Below, in pieces: positions 9,010-16,427 of a stretch of DNA of 49,594 nt (position 1 is the first letter of the stretch; each line of letters begins with the position of its first letter). Below the pieces are notes generated by a model. The model made no database searches, had not been told where the DNA came from, and saw only the letters and a program-made list of their open reading frames with translations. This DNA comes from Betaproteobacteria bacterium (GTDB lineage Bacteria > Pseudomonadota > Gammaproteobacteria > Burkholderiales > Rhodocyclaceae), in assembly GCA_009777245.1 (NCBI GenBank), contig WRMF01000015.1, positions 1 to 49,594 on the forward strand, read 5' to 3'. The position numbers and the translations under genes were made by a program.

Positions 9010-10434
9010 CTAAAAATGCAGCGCCCGTTTGTCGCAGGCAAGCGCGGCTTCGTGGAGTGTTTCCGAAAGGGTCGGGTGGGCATGGCAGATACGGGCGAGG
9101 TCTTCCGAAGCTCCGGCGAATTCCATAGCTACGGTGGCCTCGGAAATAAGCTCGGACGCGCCCGCGCCGATGATATGAACGCCCAGAATGCGATCAGTTT
9201 TCGCATCAGCCAGAATCTTGACGAACCCTTCCGGCGCATCCATCCCCAGCGCGCGCCCGTTGGCAAGGAAAGGTATCCTGCCCGCCTTGTAGTCTGTTCC
9301 TTCGGCCTTTAGTTGCTGTTCCGTCCTGCCGACCCAGGCGATTTCAGGATTGGTATAAATGACAGAGGGGATAGCGTCCAGATTGACATGACCTGCCTGT
9401 CCGGCAATGAGTTCCGCCACCTGCGCGCCTTCTTCCATTGCCTTGTGAGCCAGCATAGGCCCGCGCGCGATGTCTCCGATAGCCCATACTCCGGCAAGAT
9501 TGGTCTTGCAATGGGCGTCAACTTCAATCTGGCCGCGATCATTCACCTGCAAACCCACAGCGTCCGCGTTCAGCCCTTCGGTATTGGGAATACGCCCTAT
9601 CGAGACGATAAGACGATCCGCCTCGACCCGAACAGCCTTGCCGTTCCTGTCGGCGTAGGATACGGTGACATTTTTCTTGCCGACCTTGACTTCGCCGATT
9701 GTCACGCCGGTATGAATGGCAAGCCCCTGTTTGGTAAAGATTTTCAACGCTTCCTTGGCAACATCAATATCGGCGACGGCAAGAAAGTCCGGCATGGCTT
9801 CAAGGATAGTTACTTCCGCGCCCAGACGGCTCCAGACGGAACCCATTTCAAGCCCGATTGCGCCCGCGCCGATTATGAGAAGCCTCTTTGGCACGGTATC
9901 AATATCAAGCGCGCCTATGTTGTCGCAAACAATTTTGTTGTCGACAGGCACATTGGGCAAATGACGCGCCTTTGAGCCGGTTGCGATAATGACCTGTTTC
10001 GCCTCGACTTCATCCTTGCCGACAGTCAGTTTCCAGCCGTTCGCTGCTTTGCCGATGAAAGCGCCATGACCGGGCAGGAAAGCCACCTTGTTTTTCTTGA
10101 ATAGCATACTGATGCCGTCGGTAAGCCGGTCGACGATGGCATTCTTGCGGGCAAGCATCTTGGCGACGTTTATTGTCAAGGCGCTGATTTCAATTCCCTG
10201 TCCGGAAAAATTACGAGCCGCCTCGGAAAACAGGTGCGAGGTGTGAAGCAGAGCCTTGGACGGGATGCAGCCCACATTAAGGCAAGTTCCGCCCAATCTC
10301 GGCTTGCCCCTGGGGTCGGCGTAAGGATTGGATTCACAGCAGGCGACCGTAAAGCCCAATTGCGCGGCGCGAATGGCGGCGACATAACCGCCGGGGCCGC
10401 CGCCGATGACAAGAATATCGAATGCCTTGGACAT
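9010..10434 (-). CDS. lpdA: Dihydrolipoyl dehydrogenase (E3)
   Basis: 474 residues. A FAD- and NAD-dependent enzyme that reoxidises dihydrolipoamide of 2-oxoacid dehydrogenase complexes or the glycine cleavage system. FAD-binding GGGPGGYVAA is at 11-20. The redox disulfide is C51/C56 in GGTCLNVGCIPSK. The NAD-binding GAGAIGLEMG is mid-protein, and the C-terminal catalytic HAHPTLSE lies in the dimer interface. I place the start at the second ATG (10434), because AAGGA lies 9 nt before it and only 3 nt before the ATG at 10440. No E1 or E2 gene is nearby, so which complex it serves cannot be told. Confidence 0.95.
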   Translation of the reverse strand: MSKAFDILVIGGGPGGYVAAIRAAQLGFTVACCESNPYADPRGKPRLGGTCLNVGCIPSKALLHTSHLFSEAARNFSGQGIEISALTINVAKMLARKNAIVDRLTDGISMLFKKNKVAFLPGHGAFIGKAANGWKLTVGKDEVEAKQVIIATGSKARHLPNVPVDNKIVCDNIGALDIDTVPKRLLIIGAGAIGLEMGSVWSRLGAEVTILEAMPDFLAVADIDVAKEALKIFTKQGLAIHTGVTIGEVKVGKKNVTVSYADRNGKAVRVEADRLIVSIGRIPNTEGLNADAVGLQVNDRGQIEVDAHCKTNLAGVWAIGDIARGPMLAHKAMEEGAQVAELIAGQAGHVNLDAIPSVIYTNPEIAWVGRTEQQLKAEGTDYKAGRIPFLANGRALGMDAPEGFVKILADAKTDRILGVHIIGAGASELISEATVAMEFAGASEDLARICHAHPTLSETLHEAALACDKRALHF

Positions 10435-10643
10435 GTGCATGATTCCTTAAACTGTTAGAGGGTGAACCTGACGCGCTTGTACGCTCCATTCGATTTTATC
10501 AATTTGGAAGGATCATGGTTAGCCTGCGGCAAATTATAGTTATTCCCGCAATTCCAGAGCGGCAAAGCCGTAATGGCGTAAGCCCCCTTTTTAACAGTAT
10601 CAACTTCGCATTGGTGGGTGTCAGACAAACTCAACAAATATGC

Positions 10644-10710
10644 TTATATTGCTTTCGGTAAATAACGCGACCGTCATGGAGAACACGCTTTGCTCCCCTC
10701 TCCCGCTGTA
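10644..10710. repeat. Dispersed repeat copy 2 (ATAACGCGAC family)
   Basis: Matches 3702-3768 with few substitutions (TAAATAACGCGAC, GGAGAACACGCTTTGCTCC). It lies at the start of the long gene-poor stretch 10435-11677. Between it and the matrixin-like fragment is a ~40-codon open frame ending at 10854-10856 that I cannot assign. Confidence 0.75.
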
Positions 10711-10856
10711 CAGACCGTGGACATCGTTGACGGGTGTACGTAGAAGGTCAGTCGGTGCGGATCGTTAAATTATTCAAGGTCACAAACCTTCCCATTGAAG
10801 GTGAATCTAGCGAAGCAGCATGGAAGTTGTGCAAGCGTTTAGAGTGGAAGATTTAA

Positions 10857-11114
10857 AGCGTCGATGATGCCGGAGCACTGACGAGCAACGGGGCGGATAC
10901 GAGCTTGCAGGTGTTGCTATCCACCGCCGCTACTGCCTTCGTCGGCTTTTCCGACCTCCCCGGCTCTGCGGTTGCGCAGACTACTGGCTATTACAACAGC
11001 GGGCAGATTACGCTGGATACTAACGCTGCGGGCTGGGGCTGGTACATTGATCCAACGCCGCTGGACAACACAGACGACTATTTGCCCACTGCTGACACCA
11101 ACATCTGGAAGCGC
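10857..11114 (+). pseudogene. Fragment of a matrixin-like domain from a large secreted protein
   Basis: An in-frame piece of ~86 codons without a proper start reads GALTSNGADTSLQVLLST, then DLPGSAVAQTTGYY and ITLDTNAAGWGWYID. From memory this is the segment just before the zinc-binding HExxH helix in the matrixin-like peptidase domains of large repetitive exported proteins. Homology stops after NIWK at ~11111, where a GGGGTTCGCTACGCTTCAC repeat half-site begins, so the catalytic helix is missing. The upstream side is cut by a stop at 10854-10856. No ribosome site is seen. It is a decayed remnant. Confidence 0.6.
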
Positions 11115-11115
11115 G

Positions 11116-11149
11116 TATGGGGTTCGCTACGCTTCACCACAACCTACCG
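11116..11149. repeat. Half-copy of the GTAGGTTGGGGTGAGC repeat family
   Basis: GGGGTTCGCTACGCTTCACCACAACCTACC is one arm of the repeat seen in full at 32133-32287 and 33487-33642. It abuts the point where the matrixin-like reading frame loses homology, so its arrival probably truncated that gene. Confidence 0.65.
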
Positions 11150-11167
11150 TGCTGAAATACGAGAGGG

Positions 11168-11276
11168 CATATGGAAACGCTGATTTATTCAGAAAACCAA
11201 GCCACCGACCAACCGAACTCATTGTTTTGTAAAGGGTAGTTTTTTGACAAGATGAATAAATCAGCGTTTCCATATG
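11168..11276. mobile_element. 109-bp mini-element with perfect 24-bp inverted ends
   Basis: The left end 11168-11191 (CATATGGAAACGCTG...) and right end 11253-11276 (...CAGCGTTTCCATATG) are exact reverse complements over 24 bases, separated by 61 bp with no reading frame. If the outer bases are excluded, the ends are 19 bp starting GGAAACG and are flanked by ATAT on both sides, a possible 4-bp target duplication. This fits a MITE or a solo-end derivative of an IS. The parent element is not in the window. Confidence 0.65.
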
Positions 11277-11304
11277 GTTATTTCCGCAATTTTTGGAACA
11301 GTCC

Positions 11305-11362
11305 GTAGGGGCAGACCTGCGTGTCTGCCCAAATGCGGGCGAACACGCAGGTTCGCCCCTAC
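11305..11362. repeat. GTAGGGGCAGACC-type palindromic repeat, copy A
   Basis: It consists of two back-to-back hairpin arms: GGGGCAGACCTGCGTGTCTGCCC and GGGCGAACACGCAGGTTCGCCC, written here as two imperfect palindromes. It starts GTAGGGG and ends CCCCTAC. This is the only copy outside the prophage tail region in this window. Confidence 0.85.
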
Positions 11363-11394
11363 TCGCTCTACCATTATCCCGACAGTAGTTTTGT

Positions 11395-11520
11395 AGTAGG
11401 GTAAGCGTAAGCGAACCCCAGCACTTTGCTATTCAATGATGATAAAATTCGCCTCACCTATTTACGGTCAAACTGCCATGTTATTTGATAGTTTTCCTTC
11501 CCGAATGTTGGGGTTCGTTG
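11395..11520 (-). repeat. GTAGGTTGGGGTGAGC-type repeat, inverted full copy
   Basis: Both ends carry the GCGAACCCCA / TGGGGTTCG arms. The ~95-bp interior, read on the minus strand, matches 32160-32260 and 33510-33620, including CAGTTTGACCGT and ATTTTATCATCAT. This makes it a defined ~125-150-bp mobile repeat unit, not just a short motif. The rest of 11521-11677 shows no gene. Confidence 0.75.
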
Positions 11521-11677
11521 TGCGCGACAGGAGAACTATTAAAAGCCTTCGGTTATATTTGGTAACTATCTGGCATTCCAGCGTAGGCAGGAAATATCGA
11601 ATAAATATGCTTGCCAGTCCGCATAATCTGGAATACACTCACTGTCTGCATAAACTGACGAATCAGGAAGGATTGTT

Positions 11678-12238
11678 ATGTGGAAATGGCTCGTTGTCAT
11701 AGCGATTGCTGTAGGGGGATATTTCTTCTTTTCCTCTGAATCCGGAAAATTGCCCAATATGGACGAGACTGCCGAGACGCTGACCGTGACAAAGGGCGAT
11801 ACGAAAGTTGTTTACAACAAAAAGCAACCTTTGCAGGAAAGCTACATGATTTTTGGCGTTGGGCATTCTTCAGAAAATGATTTTATGGTAGATGGGTTCA
11901 TTGCTGGTATTCCCTGGAAAACGGCACAATCATTGCTTCGACAATACCCTGATTTGACTAAATGTAACAGCCGAGGCAGTACGGCGGCAAAAAATGCAAT
12001 GCAATCGCTTTATACAGTAAACGACTCAGATGAAGTGGGGCGCATTCTGAAAGAGGCCAGGAAGCAGTTTGACGAAGCGATCCGCGTCAACGGTTCGCGT
12101 TTTTGCCTGAAAGTAAGAGGTCTTGAATTGGCGTTTAAGGATGTTTATCACAAAGATGTTCGCTTGGTTTCCAATAATATGCCAAGAGACATGAAACTGA
12201 TTCATGTAGAGAAAATAATGATTGAGCCATGTCAATAG
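11678..12238 (+). CDS. Hypothetical protein with N-terminal membrane anchor
   Basis: 186 residues, unrecognised. A hydrophobic N-terminus (WLVVIAIAVGGYFFFSS, ~3-19) acts as an uncleaved anchor or signal. The rest is a soluble domain with two tryptophan-poor mixed alpha/beta stretches and three cysteines (C95, C147 and C185, approximate). AGGAAGGA lies 7 nt before the ATG, so translation is well supported. It stands alone, flanked on both sides by dispersed repeats, which suggests it is accessory cargo. It probably faces the periplasm. No function is proposed. Confidence 0.75.
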   Translation: MWKWLVVIAIAVGGYFFFSSESGKLPNMDETAETLTVTKGDTKVVYNKKQPLQESYMIFGVGHSSENDFMVDGFIAGIPWKTAQSLLRQYPDLTKCNSRGSTAAKNAMQSLYTVNDSDEVGRILKEARKQFDEAIRVNGSRFCLKVRGLELAFKDVYHKDVRLVSNNMPRDMKLIHVEKIMIEPCQ

Positions 12239-12249
12239 CCCGTTAGCCC

Positions 12250-12343
12250 GGTAGGTTGAGGTAAGCGTAAGCGAACCCCAACACACAGCGGTTGTTGGGG
12301 ATACAATGTTGGGGGTAGCAAACTGCGCTCTCCCAACCTGCAA
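12250..12343. repeat. GTAGGTTGGGGTGAGC-type repeat, divergent copy
   Basis: Starts GGTAGGTTGAGGTAAGCGTA with GCGAACCCCAACAC, and ends CTCCCAACCTGC. The interior (GCGGTTGTTGGGG) matches the copy at 27287-27355 rather than the 150-bp type. It fills the gap between the anchored hypothetical protein and the glycosylase gene. Confidence 0.65.
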
Positions 12344-12371
12344 GCCGATTTAATGCCATCTAAAAAAACCA

Positions 12372-12923
12372 ATGCCCCGACCTTCACCCTCAACATCTTC
12401 TCCGGCATCCCGTCTTGTCGGATTGTCGCCCGTATATCGCCAAGAATGCCGTATTCTGATTCTCGGCAGCTTTCCTTCCCCGGCTTCGCTGGCGGCGCGG
12501 CAATACTACGGTCACGCCAAGAACCAGTTCTGGCGTCTTCTGGCTGATTCAATCCATGAACCCTTGCTCGAACTTGACTATCAGGAGCGTATCGAACGGA
12601 CGCTTGCCCATCAAATCGGCATCTGGGATGTTTATAAAAGCTGCGTTCGTCCCGGTGCGCTGGATGCCGACATTCGCGCCGGAACCATGAACGACCTCGC
12701 CGCCCTTTTCGCGCACATGCCGCATCTGGAACGCCTGTGCTTCAACGGTCAGACCGCCGGAAAACACGCGCCCCGCCTTTTGTCGCTTGCCGCTTCCATG
12801 CTCGCAAGAACGCCGGAAACCCGTATTCTCCCTTCTTCCAGCCCAGCCTACACCATCTCCTTCGCGCATAAACTCGAACGTTGGCAGGAAGCCTTGACCA
12901 TTGCAAAACCAGACATGCGGTAA
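12372..12923 (+). CDS. Deoxyinosine (hypoxanthine)-DNA glycosylase, UDG superfamily
   Basis: 183 residues. The uracil-DNA-glycosylase-fold motif ILILGSFPSPASLAARQYYG (~32-51) followed by HAKNQFWRLL is the signature of the family-6 DNA-deoxyinosine glycosylases that remove deaminated adenine. GIWDVYKSCVRPGALDADIR and the C-terminal ILPSSSPAYT (substrate-recognition loop) complete the fold. The first ~20 residues are unlike the family and the ribosome site is unclear. The dispersed repeat just upstream may have replaced the original start, and the true start could be a later TTG. Base-excision repair role is family knowledge. Confidence 0.8.
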   Translation: MPRPSPSTSSPASRLVGLSPVYRQECRILILGSFPSPASLAARQYYGHAKNQFWRLLADSIHEPLLELDYQERIERTLAHQIGIWDVYKSCVRPGALDADIRAGTMNDLAALFAHMPHLERLCFNGQTAGKHAPRLLSLAASMLARTPETRILPSSSPAYTISFAHKLERWQEALTIAKPDMR

Positions 12924-12952
12924 ACTACCCGTCCCATTCACTTCAAGACTAC

Positions 12953-13894
12953 ATGATGCAAGCAGAAATCATCCCTTGGCCGAATGGCGTCTATGCCCTT
13001 GACGCTCTTTATGTCCGTCCCGGCCTTGCCGCCGTACATTTCATCGTCGAGAAAGGCCGCGTCGCAGTCATAGAGACAGCCCACAACGCAGCCATGCCGC
13101 GCTTTCTGACCGCGCTAAAAAGCCTTGACCTTGAGCCGGAAGCCGTGGATTACGTTTTCGTAACCCATGTGCATCTTGACCACGCGGGCGGCGCGGGCGC
13201 TTATATGGCGGAATTGCCCAACGCAAAGCTGATCGTGCATCCCAGGGGCGCGCGGCACATGATTGATCCGACCCAGCTTTTCGCCGGAACCGCCGCCGTA
13301 TATGGCGAGGAGAACGCCCGCAACCTCTACGGCGAGATCGTGCCTGTTCCGGCGGAACGGGTGATCGAAGCCGCCGACGAAGAGATTTTCTTGCTGGCAG
13401 GCCGTCCCCTGCAATGCCTTTATACGCCCGGTCACGCCAAACATCATCTTTGCATATGGGACAGCCAGGCGCGTGTCTGCTATACGGGCGACGCTTTCGG
13501 GATTGCCTACCCGGAATTGATTGTGGACAACACGCCTTTTCTGATTCCGGCAACGACCCCTACCCAGTTTGAGCCGGAGCCGATGAAAGCGTCTATCAGG
13601 CGGCTGCTCGCGTTAAAACCAGAAGCCATGTACCTTACCCATTTCAGCCGGATAGACGATGTGGAACGGCACGGGCAGGAACTGCTTGACCGGATTGACG
13701 CCTTTGTCCGACTGGCAGAATCTGCGCCGGGGACGGGAACGGAACGCAAAGACGCTATCCATGCCGCTATCGAACGTCATCTGCTGGAAGAAATCTCCGC
13801 CAAAAACAGAGGCAAGCTGAAGCACATATTGAATGTGGATATGGAGTTGAACGCGCAGGGACTGGCCTGGTGGCTTGAACATCGGGAAGGGTGA
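12953..13894 (+). CDS. MBL-fold metallo-hydrolase
   Basis: 313 residues from the ATG at 12953; a second ATG follows directly. The metallo-beta-lactamase signature HxHxDH is present as THVHLDHAGG (H72, H74, D76, H77). Further metal ligands are in TPGHAKHHL (~H161) and the bridging aspartate in YTGDAFG (~D179). A helical C-terminal extension (~225-313) distinguishes it from short MBL enzymes. It should bind two metal ions. The substrate cannot be deduced; relatives include thiolesterases and lactonases. It starts 30 bp after the glycosylase stop with no clear terminator, so the two may be co-transcribed. Confidence 0.88.
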   Translation: MMQAEIIPWPNGVYALDALYVRPGLAAVHFIVEKGRVAVIETAHNAAMPRFLTALKSLDLEPEAVDYVFVTHVHLDHAGGAGAYMAELPNAKLIVHPRGARHMIDPTQLFAGTAAVYGEENARNLYGEIVPVPAERVIEAADEEIFLLAGRPLQCLYTPGHAKHHLCIWDSQARVCYTGDAFGIAYPELIVDNTPFLIPATTPTQFEPEPMKASIRRLLALKPEAMYLTHFSRIDDVERHGQELLDRIDAFVRLAESAPGTGTERKDAIHAAIERHLLEEISAKNRGKLKHILNVDMELNAQGLAWWLEHREG

Positions 13895-13930
13895 GCTAGG
13901 CGCGCGGTAAAAATTTTTGTTATTTCTCTC

Positions 13931-13959
13931 TTGACAGAAATTTCAGAAATGAGTATATT
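13931..13959 (+). promoter_or_regulatory. Promoter with internal operator for the GbsR-like gene
   Basis: A consensus -35 TTGACA (13931-13936), 17-bp spacer and -10 TATATT (13954-13959). A perfect inverted repeat ATTTC-A-GAAAT (13940-13950) lies in the spacer. Transcription would start at about 13966, the A of the start codon, so the mRNA would be leaderless. An operator between -35 and -10 just before a regulator gene suggests autorepression. Confidence 0.7.
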
Positions 13960-13965
13960 GGTCTC

Positions 13966-14490
13966 ATGAAGCTAACTCCCATATCCGAACGATTCATTCT
14001 GCACTGGGGCGAAATGGGCTCCCGCTGGGGCGTCAACCGCACTGTCGCGCAGATCCATGCCCTGCTGTATCTGGCTGAAAAGCCGATGGCAGCGGACGAG
14101 ATTGCCGAAACGTTAGCAATTGCTCGCTCGAATGTCAGCAACAGCCTGAAGGAATTGCAGTCCTGGCGTCTCGCGCGGGTGGTGCATATGATCGGGGAGA
14201 GGCGCGATCACTTCGAGACTTCAAAAGACATCTGGGAGTTGTTCCGGTTGATTGTCGAAGGACGCCGCCAGCGCGAAGTCGACCCGACATTGACCATGTT
14301 GCGCGATTGTCTGATGAGTCCAGAACTGGAGCAGGAGCCGAAGGAAAGCGCCAAACTAATCCAGGAAACTCTGGAATTCATCGAAACAATGACTACATGG
14401 CTCGACGAAATGCTGCGCTTGAAACCTGAAACCCTGACCAAAGCGTTGGACATCGGGGCGCGGATCAGCCGCACAGTCCGCAGAAAGTAG
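13966..14490 (+). CDS. GbsR/MarR-family transcriptional regulator
   Basis: 174 residues. A winged helix-turn-helix of the GbsR branch of MarR: LLYLAEKPMAADEIAETLAIARSNVSNSLKELQ (~35-67) covers the recognition helix, followed by the wing VVHMIGERRDHFET. The C-terminal helices (~110-170) should form the dimer interface. No ribosome site lies before the ATG, in agreement with the leaderless promoter. It is followed after ~90 bp by an operon encoding a tiny peptide, an SDR-DoxX fusion and two DUF2269 proteins. A copy of its operator-like sequence precedes that operon, so these are the likely targets. The ligand is unknown. Confidence 0.88.
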   Translation: MKLTPISERFILHWGEMGSRWGVNRTVAQIHALLYLAEKPMAADEIAETLAIARSNVSNSLKELQSWRLARVVHMIGERRDHFETSKDIWELFRLIVEGRRQREVDPTLTMLRDCLMSPELEQEPKESAKLIQETLEFIETMTTWLDEMLRLKPETLTKALDIGARISRTVRRK

Positions 14491-14529
14491 ATTGGGCAAC
14501 GTCTCGCCTGCCCGTTTTTTTTGCAACCA

Positions 14530-14562
14530 AATTTCAGTCAATACAGAAATGACTGTAATTAA
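14530..14562 (+). promoter_or_regulatory. Operator-like palindrome upstream of the SDR-DoxX operon
   Basis: CAGTCA (14535-14540) and TGACTG (14550-14555) form an inverted repeat. The segment CAGAAATGACTGTAATT resembles CAGAAATGAGTATATT in the regulator's own promoter. AT-rich DNA follows, with a possible -10, and the ribosome site of the 29-aa ORF. Proposed as a second binding site of the adjacent regulator. Confidence 0.5.
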
Positions 14563-14577
14563 TAAAGGAAAAATGCC

Positions 14578-14667
14578 ATGCTTTCAAATGTCCTTCCCTT
14601 CTTGCAACTGGCGATGCCGATTATCGTCAGTCTCATTGCCGCAGCGTATCGAAGGAGCGGATCATGA
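14578..14667 (+). CDS. 29-residue hydrophobic peptide, coupled to the next gene
   Basis: Reads MLSNVLPFLQLAMPIIVSLI, then AAAYRRSGS. A single hydrophobic stretch of ~19 residues ends in a positively charged tail, typical of a small membrane peptide. AAAGGA lies 8 nt before the ATG. Its stop TGA overlaps the next gene's start as ATGA, implying translational coupling. It could be a functional small membrane protein or a leader that controls translation of the next gene. An overlapping frame from ATG 14573 is less plausible. No homologue is recalled. Confidence 0.6.
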   Translation: MLSNVLPFLQLAMPIIVSLIAAAYRRSGS

Positions 14668-15923
14668 AAATACTTGTATGCGGCGCAAACGGATTTGTCG
14701 GCAGCGCGATTGCAGCCCGTCTTGAACACGACGGGCATCAGGTCGCGCGCGGGGTAAGGCAACCGGCACATCCGGGAGAAATCGCCATTGACTACATGAG
14801 CGACCTGACAGCGGAGCAATGGTTAGCCAAACTTGGCGACATTGATGCCGTTGTCAACGCGGTCGGAATCCTTACCGAACAGGGCGGGCAAACTTTCGAG
14901 CATGTTCATACCAAAGCGCCGATTGCGCTCTTTACCGCGTGCCGGATGCAAGGGATAAAACACATCATCCAGATTTCCGCCCTGGATGTGGAATCACGCA
15001 AAACGCCATACTTCGCCAGTAAATGCGCGGCGGATGACTTTCTGCTGGCAGAGCCTTCGCCTCGCGCGCATGTAATTCGTCCGTCCCTGATTTACGGCAT
15101 AACCGGAACATCCGCTCGCATGTTCCGCATGATTGCGAGCTTTCCGGTACACATGCTTCCGGCAGGCGGGCGGCAGAAATTTCGTCCGGTTCATGTTGAT
15201 GATCTTGCCGAGCTTGTCGCTCGCCTGCTTGATCCGGTTGTCGAAAGCCCGTCGTGCATCAAGGTAGTAGGCAACACGGAAATAACCTATCGCGGAATGC
15301 TGGATGTTTATCGGAAGTCAATGGGATTGGCATCTGCATTCACGGTAAGCATTCCCGCCTGGATCATGCGTTTTGCGGCAACAGTAGGCGGCTGGATTCC
15401 CGGCTCGATACTGACGCCTGACACATGGTTCATGCTCCAGCGAGAAAATACGGCGGACGCGCGACAGCTTACCGACGCTCTGGGACGAACGCCCCGGGGC
15501 ATAGAGACTTTCATCGGGAGCAATGACGCGCCAACCTTGCGGGCGGAAGCATTCGCCGCATGGCGCGGGATTAGCTTACGCATTGCGCTTGCCATCATAT
15601 GGATAGGCACCGCGTTAATCAGCGCGTGGCCGCATTCATACGCGGAACGCCTAGAGTTGCTTGCCCGGCTCAATATACACGGCATCGCTGCGTATATTGA
15701 ACTCTACGGCGCGTGCGCGCTTAATTTCGGCCTGGGTGTGGCGACATTGCTGATGCCGGGACGAAGGCTCTGGCTTTTGCAGATGGGGGTAATACTCGCC
15801 TATAGCGCATTGGTCGCCATCGCGCTCCCCGAATTTCTCATGCACCCGTTCGGCCCGATTCTGAAGAATGTGCCGCTTCTCGTGATACTCATTCTTCTGT
15901 ACAGCGAGGAGCCCCGGCCATGA
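14664..15923 (+). CDS. SDR-family oxidoreductase fused to a DoxX-like membrane domain
   Basis: 419 residues. The N-terminal atypical SDR / NmrA-like Rossmann domain (~1-270) begins with the nucleotide-binding GANGFVGSAIA and contains YFASKCAADDFL (YxxxK) and RPSLIYG. The C-terminal ~130 residues hold four membrane helices (LRIALAIIWIGTALIS, AAYIELYGACALNFGLG, LLQMGVILAYSALVAIALP, VPLLVILILLY) of DoxX-like type. It is probably a membrane-tethered NAD(P)-dependent reductase or sugar/quinone-type epimerase; the substrate is unknown. GGAG precedes the ATG. It overlaps both neighbours by 4 bp and is controlled, by inference, by the GbsR-like regulator. Confidence 0.85.
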   Translation: MKILVCGANGFVGSAIAARLEHDGHQVARGVRQPAHPGEIAIDYMSDLTAEQWLAKLGDIDAVVNAVGILTEQGGQTFEHVHTKAPIALFTACRMQGIKHIIQISALDVESRKTPYFASKCAADDFLLAEPSPRAHVIRPSLIYGITGTSARMFRMIASFPVHMLPAGGRQKFRPVHVDDLAELVARLLDPVVESPSCIKVVGNTEITYRGMLDVYRKSMGLASAFTVSIPAWIMRFAATVGGWIPGSILTPDTWFMLQRENTADARQLTDALGRTPRGIETFIGSNDAPTLRAEAFAAWRGISLRIALAIIWIGTALISAWPHSYAERLELLARLNIHGIAAYIELYGACALNFGLGVATLLMPGRRLWLLQMGVILAYSALVAIALPEFLMHPFGPILKNVPLLVILILLYSEEPRP

Positions 15924-16399
15924 ACACCTATCTGTTGGTCAAGACATTGCACATCCTGTCTTCCGTGTTGCTGGTCGGTATGGCTTGTGGCAGCGGGTTC
16001 TATCTGTTCTTCGTGAACCGGACGAAATCGGTTCATGTAATCGCGACTGTATCCAGATTGCTCACACGCTCTGACTTATGGCTTTCTACGCCGGCAGCTA
16101 TCTTCCAGCCGCTGTCCGGTATCTGGCTGATGCACATGGCCGGATGGTCATGGGATACGCCGTGGTTGCTGGCATCCGTACTGTTGTACCTGATCGCGGT
16201 TCTGTTCTGGCTACCCCTCATGTGGCTGGGAATTCAGATGCGACGGATTGCGGCTGAAGCATCGGCACAGGGACACGATACGTTGCCGCCGACCTATTGG
16301 CGTTACGCGCGCCTTTGGGAATACCACCTGGGTTGCCCGGGTTTTCTGGCCATGGTCGCCATCTATTTCCTGATGGTGCCGAAGCCGACATTCTCTTGA
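15920..16399 (+). CDS. DUF2269-family integral membrane protein, copy 1
   Basis: 159 residues with four predicted membrane segments: LHILSSVLLVGMACGSGFYLFF, a central LSTPAAIFQPLSGIWLM, LLASVLLYLIAVLFWLPLMW and FLAMVAIYFLMV. The start ATG overlaps the stop of the SDR-DoxX gene (ATGA), and GAGGAG lies upstream. DUF2269 proteins are small membrane proteins of unknown function often found beside SDR-DoxX genes. The conserved histidine in LHILSS could be a metal or heme ligand, which is speculation. The next gene is a tandem duplicate. Confidence 0.87.
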   Translation: MNTYLLVKTLHILSSVLLVGMACGSGFYLFFVNRTKSVHVIATVSRLLTRSDLWLSTPAAIFQPLSGIWLMHMAGWSWDTPWLLASVLLYLIAVLFWLPLMWLGIQMRRIAAEASAQGHDTLPPTYWRYARLWEYHLGCPGFLAMVAIYFLMVPKPTFS

Positions 16400-16427
16400 T
16401 ACCCATGTACAGCGAGGAGCGCCCATC

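Noticed and set aside
10455-10637. Minus-strand frame of 60 codons upstream of lpdA
   Set aside because: No ribosome site, no domain, and it lies in the lpdA promoter region.
14356-14541. Minus-strand frame of 61 codons over the GbsR gene end
   Set aside because: Antisense to a well-supported regulator, with no features of its own.
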